A stretch of 50,618 nt of DNA from Butyrivibrio sp. (GCA_024690485.1 JAILPB010000001.1:1-50618); one strand, 5' to 3'. Shown: positions 26,115-35,366, counted from the first letter of the stretch. Translations and numbers: made by a program. Notes: a model not told the origin generated them from the letters alone.

Positions 26115-27473
26115 TTACTGAGCGTAACCCTCACATGTTGTCTGGAAATCTGTAAGAGCCTGCATAAGTGTGTCATCATCTGCATCTGCTGCGATCTCAC
26201 CTGAGATGATTGAATCACCAAGTGATGTAGCAAGTGTCCAGTAGTCACCAGGATACTGACCCTGAGGAATTGTGTACTGAAGCTGCTCGCCGAGAGCTGA
26301 AAGAGCTTCGTCAGCCTGAACTTCGCTAGCCTGCTGAGCCTTTAAGTTTGAAGGGCCCCAACCTACTGCATTGTATCTGGCAAGCTGAACTTCCTCACTT
26401 GAAAGGTATGCAGCGAGTGCATCACATACAGCGAGCTTGTTCTCGTCATCCTGAGGCTTAACACCAAGGAGCTTGAATCCACCGAAACCGCTCATCTGAT
26501 GTGTCTGTCCATCAGCGCCTTCGAATGTAGGAAGCTTAGCACAAGCGTAGTTGTCACCAAATACTTCCTTAGCTGCCTCTGCATCCCATGTACCATCAAC
26601 GATAGCACCAACGTTTGTTGCGTTGCTAAGTGAAGAACCGTTCTGGAATGACTTAGAACCAGCAAGTTCGATCATCTTCTTAAGAGCTACAACACCTGCA
26701 TCTGAAGCATATGTTGAGTTACATGTTGTGAAGTTACCCTGATCATCTGTGTCATATGTAAGCTCAGCGCCTGCACCAAAGAAGAATGCTGTCTGATACC
26801 AACCTGAGTTGATTTCGAAGTAGAAGTTCTTGCCTGCTGCTTCGCAATCAGCAACGATGCCTTCAAGAGTAGAAGGATCTGTAACTACACTCTTATCATA
26901 GTAAAGGAAATATCCGTTATCAGATGTAATAGGATATGCATAAAGTGTTCCGCCAACCTTAGCTGCTGAAACAGAACCTGCATCATTATCAGCCTCAACT
27001 GCTACTGCGTTGTTATCCTCAACAACTTCAAGAGCACCTGCTGTAACAAGTCTTGCGATCTGATCCTGAGCGAATGCATAGATGTCTGCACCTGACTCAA
27101 CGTCTGTGATCATGTTGCCGGCTGCATCGCCTTCACCAACAGCTTCAACTGTTACTGTATAGCCTGCATACTGAGAATTCTCATCCATGAACTTCTGGAT
27201 CTGCTCGTTTGTGAAGTCTACTACGTTGTCAGCAACCCAAACCTTTATCTCGCCTGAACCAAGGTCAGCATCTGCTGTGTCAGCTGCTGCATCCTCAGTT
27301 GCCTCTGTAGTTTCCTCGGCAGCCTCTGTTGTCTCTTCTGTTGTCTCTTCTGCTGTCTCTTCTGTAGCTTCAGCTTCCTGTGTAGGAGCTGTGTCCTTTG
27401 ATCCGCCACATCCGGCGATCATTGTAGCTGCCATAGTAGCTGAAAGAAGTACTGATACCAATTTCTTTTTCAT
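26115..27473 (-). CDS. Sugar-binding lipoprotein of the galactan ABC transporter
   Basis: 452 residues from ATG 27473, chosen because GGAGG precedes it and a signal peptide starts right there; an upstream in-frame ATG has neither. The lipobox IAGC puts the lipidated cysteine at 22. Residues 26-73 are a low-complexity threonine/glutamate/alanine linker. The rest is an extracellular solute-binding domain of the MalE/CycB type (IKVWVADNVVDFTNEQIQKF, GGTLYAYPITSDN, GTWDAEAAKEVFGD). It captures galacto-oligosaccharides at the cell surface, by operon context. It is the first gene after the regulated promoter. Confidence 0.94.
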   Translation of the reverse strand: MKKKLVSVLLSATMAATMIAGCGGSKDTAPTQEAEATEETAEETTEETTEAAEETTEATEDAAADTADADLGSGEIKVWVADNVVDFTNEQIQKFMDENSQYAGYTVTVEAVGEGDAAGNMITDVESGADIYAFAQDQIARLVTAGALEVVEDNNAVAVEADNDAGSVSAAKVGGTLYAYPITSDNGYFLYYDKSVVTDPSTLEGIVADCEAAGKNFYFEINSGWYQTAFFFGAGAELTYDTDDQGNFTTCNSTYASDAGVVALKKMIELAGSKSFQNGSSLSNATNVGAIVDGTWDAEAAKEVFGDNYACAKLPTFEGADGQTHQMSGFGGFKLLGVKPQDDENKLAVCDALAAYLSSEEVQLARYNAVGWGPSNLKAQQASEVQADEALSALGEQLQYTIPQGQYPGDYWTLATSLGDSIISGEIAADADDDTLMQALTDFQTTCEGYAQ

Positions 27474-27536
27474 CTTTTTTCCTCCGTTTATTACGTCACA
27501 AGAAAAGTGATTGTTGTCCCGATTTCGCATCCATTT

Positions 27537-27554
27537 TGCGCAATCGGTTGTTCT
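27537..27554 (-). promoter_or_regulatory. LacI-type operator O1 at the galactan promoter start
   Basis: TGCGCAATCGGTTGTTCT: a full left half-site TGCGCAA, a central CG and an imperfect right half. It covers the first ~18 transcribed bases, where a bound repressor would block RNA polymerase. Confidence 0.65.
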
Positions 27555-27561
27555 GTAAATT

Positions 27562-27590
27562 ATTGTAATTCCGTATCTTATCATCGTCAA
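27562..27590 (-). promoter_or_regulatory. Sigma-70 promoter of the galactan operon
   Basis: On the minus strand TTGACG (27590-27585), a 17-bp spacer and TACAAT (27567-27562). Predicted start near 27555, giving a leader of about 80 nt to the binding-protein ATG. Confidence 0.85.
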
Positions 27591-27651
27591 TGGTTGTAGT
27601 TTCACGATTGATATGTGCTATTTTTATAGCATTTTTACAAAATCATGGCTG

Positions 27652-27661
27652 GAAACGTTTC
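27652..27661. promoter_or_regulatory. Palindrome GAAACGTTTC upstream of the galactan promoter
   Basis: A perfect CG-centred 10-bp palindrome about 60 bp upstream of the -35 box, in the style of LacI/CcpA-family sites. A similar CG-centred box, GGAAACCGTTTTTC, lies at 27774-27787. Confidence 0.4.
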
Positions 27662-27676
27662 GGAAACAAATCGCAT

Positions 27677-27694
27677 TGCGCAACCGTTTGCGCA
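27677..27694. promoter_or_regulatory. LacI-type operator O2
   Basis: TGCGCAACCGTTTGCGCA: perfect 7-bp arms TGCGCAA/TTGCGCA around CCGT. It is the best operator of the region and shares TGCGCAA-N-CG with O1, 140 bp away centre to centre, compatible with looping. Confidence 0.7.
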
Positions 27695-27709
27695 CGCTTA
27701 TTTACTGAT

Positions 27710-27725
27710 TTGGTAACGTTTTCAT
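27710..27725. promoter_or_regulatory. Catabolite-response-like element (cre)
   Basis: TTGGTAACGTTTTCAT fits all 16 positions of the Bacillus cre consensus WTGNNARCGNWWWCAW. It lies between the divergent galactan and comM promoters. Whether a CcpA acts here is unknown; another LacI-family protein could use it. Confidence 0.5.
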
Positions 27726-27856
27726 ATGCATTTTCGTCATTTCACATATTTACTAGTATTTTTTGCACTTTTCGGAAACCGTTTTTCTTAGCGTTATTCC
27801 GACAATCTTGATTTATGCAGTAAATTTCAACATCTGCACATACCCAAAGAAAACTC

Positions 27857-27884
27857 TTGCTTCTTTTCATTTTTTGGATATAAT
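27857..27884 (+). promoter_or_regulatory. Promoter of comM-dprA
   Basis: TTGCTT (27857-27862), 16-bp spacer, TATAAT (27879-27884). Predicted start near 27891, leaving a leader of about 145 nt. The rest of the 560-bp gap (27474-28034) holds the operators and hairpins listed and no credible coding frame. Confidence 0.65.
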
Positions 27885-27914
27885 GTTTTTTGTGTCTTTT
27901 TTGACATCTATTCC

Positions 27915-27946
27915 TACGGAGAATCTCCGTATTTTCCTTATTTTTT
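27915..27946 (+). terminator. Terminator-like hairpin in the comM leader (attenuator candidate)
   Basis: TACGGAG-AAT-CTCCGTA (7-bp perfect stem) followed by TTTTCCTTATTTTTT, about 25 nt after the predicted comM start point. A further palindrome, CTGATATATCAG, lies at 27947-27958. Confidence 0.6.
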
Positions 27947-28034
27947 CTGATATATCAGAGGCAAAGGCACAACTCTGCCATTTTTTACCCGGTAGTATTA
28001 TCCTTCATGGCCAAAGACCCGGAAGGAGTTTTAT

Positions 28035-29663
28035 ATGGTCAGTACTGTAACATCTGGTGCTGTAAAAGGAATAATGCCATATCTTATGCAGGTTGAGGTA
28101 GATACTGCAGATGGTCTGCCTATGTTCAATATGGTTGGTTTTATGAGCAGTGAAGTAAAGGAGGCCGCTGAAAGAGTAAGGGTAGCCCTAAAAAATGCGG
28201 GATATTCCCTGCCTCCCATGAGAATAACCGTCAACTTATCTCCTGCTGATATAAGAAAAAGCGGTATAGCAGTGGATCTCCCCGTAGCCATAGGCATACT
28301 TTGCGCAACAGGCAATCTTGATGAAAAAAATTTGCGAAACACTCTCGTAATAGGTGAGCTCGGATTAAATGGTGAAGTAAAAGCCGTAAACGGCGTTCTG
28401 CCTATGGTCACTCATGCATGGAAATGTGGTTACGATACCTGCATTCTTCCTGCAGACAATGCAAGCGAAGGGGCGGCAATAGGTAAGATGAAAATTGTAG
28501 GTGTTCACTCTCTTCTTGAAGTCATAATGTACCTAAAAAGTGAAAAAGAGGAAAGAGACAAGGTGATTCCGCCTACTACAATAGACCTCGATGCCCTTTT
28601 TAAGGATGGAGAATTCTCAGAGGATTACCTTAGGGGCATGGATTTTGCTGAAATAAACGGGCAATCTGCAGTTAAAAGGGCTGTGGAAGTAGCTGCAGCG
28701 GGATACCATCACATTCTCCTTGTGGGACCTCCCGGATCCGGGAAAAGCATGATCGCTAAAAGGATTCCCTCTATAATGCCACCTCTTACTTTGGAGGAAA
28801 GCCTCGACGTATCTGCTGTTTACAGCGTAGCAGGAATGCTGAAAAAGGGAGAGCCGTTGATAGTAAGGCGCCCTTTTATGAGCCCTCATCACTCAATTAC
28901 AGAAGCAGCCCTTGCAGGAGGCGGTAACAGACCATCTCCCGGAGTAATCTCCCTTTCTCACAAGGGCGTCATGTTCCTTGATGAGATGGCAGAGTTTAAG
29001 AGGAATACCCTTAACCTGCTGCGGCAGCCTCTTGAAGACAAGGAAGTGCATATTGCAAGAAGCGGTGGTAATTTCTCCTATCCTGCAGACATGTTGTTAG
29101 TGGGCGCAATGAACCCCTGCCCCTGTGGATACTACCCAAACTTAAATAAATGCAGATGCTCGGAATCTGAGATAACCAAGTATTTAAGCCGCATATCCGG
29201 TCCCATTCTTGACAGAATAGATATATGCATAGAAGCAGCAAAGGTTGACATCACAGAGCTAAGCCACGGTTCAGAATGTAATGAAAAAAGTGCGGATATA
29301 AGAAAAAGAGTATGTAAAGCTGTTGAGATACAAAAGAAACGGTTCGAGGGCTCCAAAATTAGATTCAACTCAGAGATGTCTCCCGTGCAGATACATAAAT
29401 TCTGCAAGCTCGCTCCTGAGCAAAAGAGGCTTATGGAGAGAATATTCCAAAGCATGGATCTATCCGCTCGTGCGTACCATAAAGTCCTGAGAGTTGCCAG
29501 AACTATCGCAGATCTTGAAGGCTCGCCAAATATTGAATCAAGGCACCTTACAGAAGCTGCTTGCTATCGGATGACTGACTCAAAATACTGGAGTAAATCA
29601 GGTTCTACAGCAGAGCAAAACATCGCTGACAAATTAAGTAAAAGGAGTATCAAGGCATGGTAA
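28035..29663 (+). CDS. comM: ComM/YifB, Mg-chelatase-like AAA+ ATPase
   Basis: 542 residues. ComM is a hexameric helicase that helps branch migration when incoming single-stranded DNA is integrated during transformation. The N-terminal Lon-protease-like fold domain (about 20-170) is followed by the Mg-chelatase AAA+ domain with Walker A GPPGSGKSM at 231-239, Walker B VMFLDEMAEF, the zinc-like MNPCPCGYYP loop and the C-terminal domain with ARAYHKVLRVARTIADLEG. GGAAGGAG precedes the ATG. It overlaps dprA by 7 bases. It is the first gene of the only plus-strand unit in the window. Confidence 0.95.
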   Translation: MVSTVTSGAVKGIMPYLMQVEVDTADGLPMFNMVGFMSSEVKEAAERVRVALKNAGYSLPPMRITVNLSPADIRKSGIAVDLPVAIGILCATGNLDEKNLRNTLVIGELGLNGEVKAVNGVLPMVTHAWKCGYDTCILPADNASEGAAIGKMKIVGVHSLLEVIMYLKSEKEERDKVIPPTTIDLDALFKDGEFSEDYLRGMDFAEINGQSAVKRAVEVAAAGYHHILLVGPPGSGKSMIAKRIPSIMPPLTLEESLDVSAVYSVAGMLKKGEPLIVRRPFMSPHHSITEAALAGGGNRPSPGVISLSHKGVMFLDEMAEFKRNTLNLLRQPLEDKEVHIARSGGNFSYPADMLLVGAMNPCPCGYYPNLNKCRCSESEITKYLSRISGPILDRIDICIEAAKVDITELSHGSECNEKSADIRKRVCKAVEIQKKRFEGSKIRFNSEMSPVQIHKFCKLAPEQKRLMERIFQSMDLSARAYHKVLRVARTIADLEGSPNIESRHLTEAACYRMTDSKYWSKSGSTAEQNIADKLSKRSIKAW

Positions 29664-30787
29664 ATGGCACAACACAGGACAAGGAGCTTGCCTGCGCATA
29701 TATGTTACACAATGTTCCCGGAATCGGTAATAAGACCTTGTTTTCTCTTCTTGAATATTTTGAAAACTGCACTGATATTTATGAAGCGAAGGAATCCGAT
29801 TTTAAAAACCTGCTGACAAAAAAGCAGCTTTCATGCTTTTTATCTATGCGAGACAGTTTTGATTCGGAAAAGGAAATGGATCTGCTTACAAATAAAAATA
29901 TTACTTTTTATCCTTACACACTGCCTTCTTATCCTGAAAAGCTAAGGTTTATTCCTGATCCGCCATTTGGAATCTACTGCATAGGGAGCCTTCCGGATCC
30001 TGCAAAGCCCTCTGTTTCCATAATAGGCGCAAGAACCAGCTCCGAATACGGAAAGTATGCCGCAAAGCTTTTTGGCGAGGGGCTGTCAGAACACGGGATA
30101 GCCATTATCAGCGGAATGGCAAGGGGAATTGATGGTATAAGTCAGGCTGCAGCCCTTAATGCAGGTGGAATATCCTACGGCATCCTTGGAAGCGGCGTGG
30201 ACGTATGCTATCCAAAAGAAAACCTGCAGCTATATAACGCTCTAAAAACAAGAGGCGGAATCATATCGGAATATCTCCCGGGGACGCAGCCAAAGCCGAA
30301 TTTCTTTCCTCCAAGGAATAGAATTATAAGCGGCTTGTCTGATGCAGTACTTGTAATCGAAGCCCGTCAAAAAAGCGGCACTCTTATCACTGTGGATATG
30401 GCGCTTGAACAGGGTCGGGATGTATTTGCCGTTCCGGGAAGAATATGCGACGGCTTAAGCTATGGATGCAACTCTCTCATTCATCAGGGAGCTTCTATAG
30501 CAACATGTCCCGAAGACATAGTTGAATTCTTAAGAAGGACCTCATTTTCAGGCATAAAAGAGGCGGATAAGAAAGGAAATGTTCCTGCGTTCACCAGGCT
30601 AACAGATGCGCAAAAGGATGTCTATGAAGTATTGGACGTTTACCCCAAAAGTATTAACGTCCTCCATGACGAGCTCAAAAACAAAGGCATCCATATGGAT
30701 GCCTCTGACTTAATGAACACTCTCGTTGAACTTAGCATATTAAATTATGCTTCTCAAAACGGTGGATCATTCTATAAAACTTTGTAA
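29657..30787 (+). CDS. dprA: DprA/Smf, DNA-processing protein
   Basis: 376 residues. DprA binds incoming single-stranded DNA and loads RecA during natural transformation. The Rossmann-like core shows SIIGARTSSEYGKYAAKLFGEGL, ISGMARGIDGISQAAALNAGG, GSGVDVCYPKEN, the FPPRNRIISGLSDAVLVIEA segment and SGTLITVDMALEQGRDVFAVPG. An N-terminal helix-hairpin-helix-like part and a C-terminal winged-helix-like segment (about 310-376) flank it. The start overlaps the comM end and AAAGGAG lies 10 nt upstream. It ends 4 nt before the end of pilT on the other strand. Confidence 0.96.
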   Translation: MVNGTTQDKELACAYMLHNVPGIGNKTLFSLLEYFENCTDIYEAKESDFKNLLTKKQLSCFLSMRDSFDSEKEMDLLTNKNITFYPYTLPSYPEKLRFIPDPPFGIYCIGSLPDPAKPSVSIIGARTSSEYGKYAAKLFGEGLSEHGIAIISGMARGIDGISQAAALNAGGISYGILGSGVDVCYPKENLQLYNALKTRGGIISEYLPGTQPKPNFFPPRNRIISGLSDAVLVIEARQKSGTLITVDMALEQGRDVFAVPGRICDGLSYGCNSLIHQGASIATCPEDIVEFLRRTSFSGIKEADKKGNVPAFTRLTDAQKDVYEVLDVYPKSINVLHDELKNKGIHMDASDLMNTLVELSILNYASQNGGSFYKTL

Positions 30788-30791
30788 TCAT

Positions 30792-31853
30792 TTATCTCAG
30801 GATCTTGGCCTGCATGGTATCAGGATCCTGTGCATAATGGATAGCACTCTCTCTTGTGATCTTACCGGACTTACACAGCTCTACGATTGCATCATCCATG
30901 GTAACCATACCAAGCTTGCGGTTAGTCTGCATGATCGTAATGAGCTGATGAGTTTTTCCTTCGCGGATCATGTTTCGAACCGCGCTGTTAACGTGCATAA
31001 CCTCAAAGGCTGCTACTCGGGAATCGCCGCTCACAGTTCTGATAAGCTGCTGGGAAATAACTGCTTCAAGAACGTTTGCAAGCTGGATTCTGATCTGTTG
31101 CTGCTGATGAGGCGGGAATACATCTATAATTCTGTCCACAGTACTTGCAGCACCTATGGTGTGCAATGTTGAAAGAACAAGATGTCCTGTCTCTGCAGCA
31201 GTAATAGCTGTGCTTATGGTTTCAAGATCACGCATCTCTCCCACAAGGATTACATCGGGATCTTCTCTAAGAGCTGCCCTTAAAGCATTGGCATAACTAT
31301 TTGAATCAAGTCCGATTTCTCTCTGGTTAACAATGGACTTATTATGCTGATACAAAAACTCAATAGGATCCTCAAGGGTGATAACATGAGCTTCTCTGTT
31401 TTGGTTTATTTTATCGATAATAGCTGCAAGCGTAGTGGATTTTCCTGAGCCTGTAGGACCTGTTACCAGAACAAGACCACGCTGCCTCTGATAAAGGTTT
31501 ACAACAGATGTGGGAATTCCAAGAACTTCAGCATCAGGAATTTCGGTTGCAACAAGTCTTATAGCCATAGCAACAGAGCCTCTCTGTTTAAATGCATTAA
31601 GTCTGCATCTTCCGATTCCCTTTATCGAAAAGGACATGTCGTGCTGACCATTCTCGTCAAGCATCTCTTTTTGCTGCACGCTCATGATCTCATCAGCAAT
31701 AGACTGAGTATCGTCAGGATGCATCCTGTCATACCCTTCAAGCTCAATGAGTTTTCCGTTTACTCGCATTTTAGGTGGTATACCAACGGTGATGTGAACA
31801 TCAGAAGCACCGTTTTGTTTAGCTATTTGAAGAATTCCTTCAATCTTTGACAT
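30792..31853 (-). CDS. pilT: PilT, type IV pilus retraction ATPase
   Basis: 353 residues from ATG 31853; AGGAG stands 7 nt before it, while an in-frame ATG at 31892 lies inside the -10 box. PilT powers pilus retraction in twitching and DNA uptake. Walker A GPTGSGKST is at 132-140, the Asp box TLEDPIE and Walker B EDPDVILVGEMRD follow, then the His box TGHLVLSTLHT. No other pilus gene is in the window, so the pilus itself is encoded elsewhere. It is convergent with dprA, with only 4 nt between them, so the two transcripts probably overlap at their 3' ends. Confidence 0.94.
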   Translation of the reverse strand: MSKIEGILQIAKQNGASDVHITVGIPPKMRVNGKLIELEGYDRMHPDDTQSIADEIMSVQQKEMLDENGQHDMSFSIKGIGRCRLNAFKQRGSVAMAIRLVATEIPDAEVLGIPTSVVNLYQRQRGLVLVTGPTGSGKSTTLAAIIDKINQNREAHVITLEDPIEFLYQHNKSIVNQREIGLDSNSYANALRAALREDPDVILVGEMRDLETISTAITAAETGHLVLSTLHTIGAASTVDRIIDVFPPHQQQQIRIQLANVLEAVISQQLIRTVSGDSRVAAFEVMHVNSAVRNMIREGKTHQLITIMQTNRKLGMVTMDDAIVELCKSGKITRESAIHYAQDPDTMQAKILR

Positions 31854-31887
31854 AAGCCCTCTCCTAAGATGATAGTTTTCTAAATTA

Positions 31888-31916
31888 ATCATGTATTTTA
31901 CAGATTAAAATGTCAA
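31888..31916 (-). promoter_or_regulatory. Promoter of pilT
   Basis: TTGACA (31916-31911), 17-bp spacer, CATGAT (31893-31888). Predicted start near 31881, which rules out the longer pilT reading. Confidence 0.65.
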
Positions 31917-31945
31917 TTCTGAGAAAATTAAATTTTTAAGAAATC

Positions 31946-33094
31946 TCAAAGCAGAAACTCTGCCATGCAATAATTACTTACATCAAGTCCTTTAGCAGTA
32001 AGCCTTATGTGGTCTTCTTCTATTTCAAGAAGCTGTTTTTCCCTTAGGTCTGCGATAACAGAGCCATAAACTTCATGGATCTTTTTCCCAAAGCGCTTTT
32101 CAAACTCATTTACGGACACGCCTTCTATAAGCCTAAGACCCATGAACATAAACTCTTCCATCAGAGCTTTCTCATCAAGGTCTTCAACCTCCTGCCTAAG
32201 GGCCTTGAAATCACCCTCCCCAGCAAGACGTGTATACTCGCTCATATCCCTTGTGTTATGGAACCTTTTACCATCAAAAAACGATGCTGCTCCAAGTCCA
32301 AAGCCAATATATTCCTTACACTCCCAGTATCTTCTATTATGGAGGCATTCAAAACCTTCCCCCGCATAATTAGATATCTCGTACCTGTGATAGCCTTGAG
32401 TTTTTAAAACAGCCTCCGTTTCATGGTACATATCCCTGTCATCGTCTTCAGAAGGGAGCCCTGCGGCGTCTTCTCCATATTTCTCATAGAAAGGTGTGCC
32501 TTCCTCAATTATCAGGCTATAGGCTGAAATATGCGAAGGCTTTGGCTCGAGACTGCAAGCATATTCCAAATTCTCATTCCAGCTGTCAGTGGTCTGTCCC
32601 GGCAAAGCACTCATAAGATCAATGTTTATATTGGAAAATCCGGCAGAAACAGCATCTTTATAGCATTTTTCAAATTGCTCTCTGTTATGGATTCTTCCAA
32701 GAAGCCTAAGCTCCTCGTCCTTGGGAGACTGAAGTCCAATACTAAGCCTGTTAATCCCGGCTTTTAAATATATGTCAAATGCCTTTCTATCTGAAGTTCC
32801 GGGATTACATTCAATTGTAATCTCCGGATTTTTGGCAAGATTATAGTTTTCTCTGATGATCCCAAGGATATCGGCGATAGCATCAGGATCAACTACAGTG
32901 GGAGTTCCGCCTCCTATAAAAACAGTGTCCACCTCATAATCACTACATTCGATAGCGCCAGCGCTAATCTCTTTTTTCAGGCAATCCAAATAAAGTGCCC
33001 GAACATCCTCCCTCTCCGGAAAGGAGAGGAAGTCACAGTACAGACACTTTCTTATACAAAACGGTATATGTATATAGATTCCCAAAGAATTCAT
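31946..33094 (-). CDS. hemW: HemW, radical SAM heme chaperone
   Basis: 382 residues. HemW (long misnamed oxygen-independent coproporphyrinogen oxidase) binds heme and passes it to apoproteins. The motif CIRKCLYCDF has C13, C17 and C20 followed by F22, the HemW arrangement. VDTVFIGGGTPTVV and INRLSIGLQSPKDEELRLLGRIHN are conserved, and a C-terminal HemN-like domain follows (MFMGLRLIEGVS). It begins 2 nt after lepA, whose last codons carry its ribosome binding site AAGGAA, and this lepA-hemW order is common in Firmicutes. Confidence 0.95.
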   Translation of the reverse strand: MNSLGIYIHIPFCIRKCLYCDFLSFPEREDVRALYLDCLKKEISAGAIECSDYEVDTVFIGGGTPTVVDPDAIADILGIIRENYNLAKNPEITIECNPGTSDRKAFDIYLKAGINRLSIGLQSPKDEELRLLGRIHNREQFEKCYKDAVSAGFSNINIDLMSALPGQTTDSWNENLEYACSLEPKPSHISAYSLIIEEGTPFYEKYGEDAAGLPSEDDDRDMYHETEAVLKTQGYHRYEISNYAGEGFECLHNRRYWECKEYIGFGLGAASFFDGKRFHNTRDMSEYTRLAGEGDFKALRQEVEDLDEKALMEEFMFMGLRLIEGVSVNEFEKRFGKKIHEVYGSVIADLREKQLLEIEEDHIRLTAKGLDVSNYCMAEFLL

Positions 33095-33096
33095 AA

Positions 33097-34914
33097 TTAA
33101 TTTCCTTCGTCCAGCTTAAGAACACTTAAGAATGCCTGCTGAGGAATCTCTACGCTACCAATCTGGCGCATCTTTTTCTTACCTTCCTTCTGTTTCTCAA
33201 GAAGTTTTCTCTTACGGCTGATATCACCACCGTAGCACTTGGCAAGAACGTCCTTACGCATAGCTTTAACAGTCTCTCTGGCAATAATCTTACCACCAAC
33301 GGCTGCCTGAATAGGAATTTCAAACAGGTGTCTGGGTATCTCACCCTTAAGCTTCTCACACATCTTGCGACCACGCTCATAAGCGCCGTCCTTGTGAACG
33401 ATGAATGAAAGAGCATCTACCTGCTCATGGTTTATAAGTATATCAAGCTTAACAAGCTGTGACTCTTCATAGCCCTTGATCTCATAATCAAAGGATGCAT
33501 ATCCTCTTGATCTGGACTTAAGCGCATCAAAGAAGTCATAAATGATCTCGTTAAGCGGAAGCTCGTATTTTAGAACCGCTCTTGTGGCTTCAATATATTC
33601 AGTACTGATATATCTGCCTCGTCTCTCCTGGCAAAGCTGCATGATAGCACCTACATAATCCGTAGTTACCATGATCTCGCCGTTAACGATGGGTTCTTCC
33701 ATATATTCAATCTCTGCAGGATCCGGAAGATTTGAAGGGTTAGTGAGATCAAATACTGTGCCATCTGTCTTGTGAACCTTGTAAACAACTCCGGGAGCTG
33801 TGGTAACAAGATCAAGGTTATATTCTCTCTCTAGTCTCTCCTGAATTACCTCCAGATGAAGAAGTCCAAGGAAACCTGCTCTAAATCCAAATCCCAGCGC
33901 CTGTGATGTCTCAGGCTCATAGAAAAGTGAAGCATCATTTAACTGGAGCTTTTCAAGCGCATCTCTAAGTTCAGGATATCTTGCGGTATCTGCAGGATAA
34001 AGTCCGCAGTAAACCATAGGCATAACCTTCTTATATCCGGGAAGAGCCTCCGGGCAGGGATTAGCAACCTCAGTTACAGTATCACCAACTCTGGCATCCT
34101 GAATATTCTTAATAGATGCCGTGAAATATCCAACACTTCCAGCAGTAAGTTCATCGCAGGGAATAAACTGTCCGGGACCAAAATATCCAACCTCAACAAC
34201 TTCCCATGACGCTCCGGAAGCCATACATTTTGCTGTCATTCCCTTTTTAAGGACGCCATCTCTAACACGTACAAATACAATGACTCCTCTGTAGGAATCA
34301 TAAACAGAGTCAAAAATAAGGGCTTTTAAAGGTGCAGATGCATCGCCTGTAGGTGCAGGAATCTTGTGGACAACATTCTCAAGAACATCCTCAATACCTG
34401 TTCCAAGCTTTGCGGAAACAAGAGGAGCGTCATGAGCCTCAATTCCTATAACATCCTCAATTTCTTCCTTAACTTCATCAGGTCTTGCGCTAGGCAGATC
34501 AATCTTGTTAATTACAGGGAAAACATCAAGGTCGTGATCCAGGGCGAGATAAACATTAGCCAGGGTCTGAGCCTCAACGCCCTGAGTAGCATCAACTACA
34601 AGGATTGCGCCATCGCAAGCAGCCAGACTTCGTGATACCTCATAACCAAAGTCCACGTGACCGGGAGTATCTATCATATTAAAAACGTACTCCTCGCCAT
34701 CCTTAGCCTTATATACCATACGCACAGCCTGAGACTTAATGGTGATTCCTCTCTCACGCTCGATCTCCATGTTATCAAGAACCTGATTCTGCATCTCACG
34801 ACTTGTGAGGACACCAGTAGTCTCGATCATACGATCCGCAAGTGTGGACTTACCATGATCGATGTGTGCAACTATACAAAAATTTCTTATTTTACTCTGT
34901 TCAAACTCAGCCAT
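33097..34914 (-). CDS. lepA: LepA/EF4, ribosomal back-translocating GTPase
   Basis: 605 residues. LepA is a ribosome-associated GTPase implicated in initiation or elongation fidelity. The G domain has [17 protein letters not shown] and NKIDLPSA; domain V and the LepA-specific C-terminal domain with [19 protein letters not shown] are present. It starts only about 10 nt after the U-run of the rpsT terminator, leaving no room for its own promoter there, so expression probably depends on read-through from rpsT. CGGAG precedes the ATG. Confidence 0.97.
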   Translation of the reverse strand: MAEFEQSKIRNFCIVAHIDHGKSTLADRMIETTGVLTSREMQNQVLDNMEIERERGITIKSQAVRMVYKAKDGEEYVFNMIDTPGHVDFGYEVSRSLAACDGAILVVDATQGVEAQTLANVYLALDHDLDVFPVINKIDLPSARPDEVKEEIEDVIGIEAHDAPLVSAKLGTGIEDVLENVVHKIPAPTGDASAPLKALIFDSVYDSYRGVIVFVRVRDGVLKKGMTAKCMASGASWEVVEVGYFGPGQFIPCDELTAGSVGYFTASIKNIQDARVGDTVTEVANPCPEALPGYKKVMPMVYCGLYPADTARYPELRDALEKLQLNDASLFYEPETSQALGFGFRAGFLGLLHLEVIQERLEREYNLDLVTTAPGVVYKVHKTDGTVFDLTNPSNLPDPAEIEYMEEPIVNGEIMVTTDYVGAIMQLCQERRGRYISTEYIEATRAVLKYELPLNEIIYDFFDALKSRSRGYASFDYEIKGYEESQLVKLDILINHEQVDALSFIVHKDGAYERGRKMCEKLKGEIPRHLFEIPIQAAVGGKIIARETVKAMRKDVLAKCYGGDISRKRKLLEKQKEGKKKMRQIGSVEIPQQAFLSVLKLDEGN

Positions 34915-34924
34915 AATACTCCGT

Positions 34925-34967
34925 TTATAAAAATAACCCAGATATCGGTGAGAAGATACCTGAGTTA
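34925..34967 (-). terminator. Rho-independent terminator between rpsT and lepA
   Basis: A 13-bp stem TAACTCAGGTATC/GATATCTGGGTTA (two G-U pairs), 8-nt loop and TTTTTATAA on the minus strand. The lepA ribosome binding site follows immediately. Confidence 0.85.
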
Positions 34968-35000
34968 TCTTAATTTTAAAAATAATTCTCTAATTTATAT

Positions 35001-35264
35001 TTATGCAAGCTTGTTAACAGCCTGAGCAAGACGAGAAACTTTTCTAGAAGCTGTATTCTTCTTGAATACGCCCTTTGACTCAGCCTTGTCGATAGCAGAT
35101 GTAGCAGCGAGAAGTGCCTTAGCAGCCTCTTCTTTGTTGCCAGCCTCGATTGCTGTTCTAACCTTCTTGATCTCTGTCTTTACAGCAGACTTGATAGCCT
35201 GATTTCTAGCAGCCTTCTTCTGGTTTGTAAGAATTCTCTTCTTGGCAGATTTGATATTAGCCAT
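35001..35264 (-). CDS. rpsT: 30S ribosomal protein S20
   Basis: 87 residues from the ATG at 35264 (MANIKSAKKR, the family start; GGAGGAAGTT upstream; an in-frame ATG four codons earlier overlaps that site). S20 binds 16S rRNA in the 30S body. The sequence is lysine- and alanine-rich with the helical repeats typical of S20, ending SRLAQAVNKLA. It has its own strong promoter and terminator. Confidence 0.97.
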   Translation of the reverse strand: MANIKSAKKRILTNQKKAARNQAIKSAVKTEIKKVRTAIEAGNKEEAAKALLAATSAIDKAESKGVFKKNTASRKVSRLAQAVNKLA

Positions 35265-35366
35265 AACTTCCTCCATATTGTTACTAAAATTAAATTTGAT
35301 ACGTTAATTATAGGTAATATGGCTATGAAACCGGACACGGACAGTCAACGCCACATACACCCAAAT

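Noticed and set aside
27940..28034. Possible c-di-GMP riboswitch (GGCAAAGGCAC and GGCCAAAGACCCGG) before comM
   Set aside because: The order and spacing of the conserved segments do not fit the GEMM consensus as I know it; a covariance search could revive the idea.
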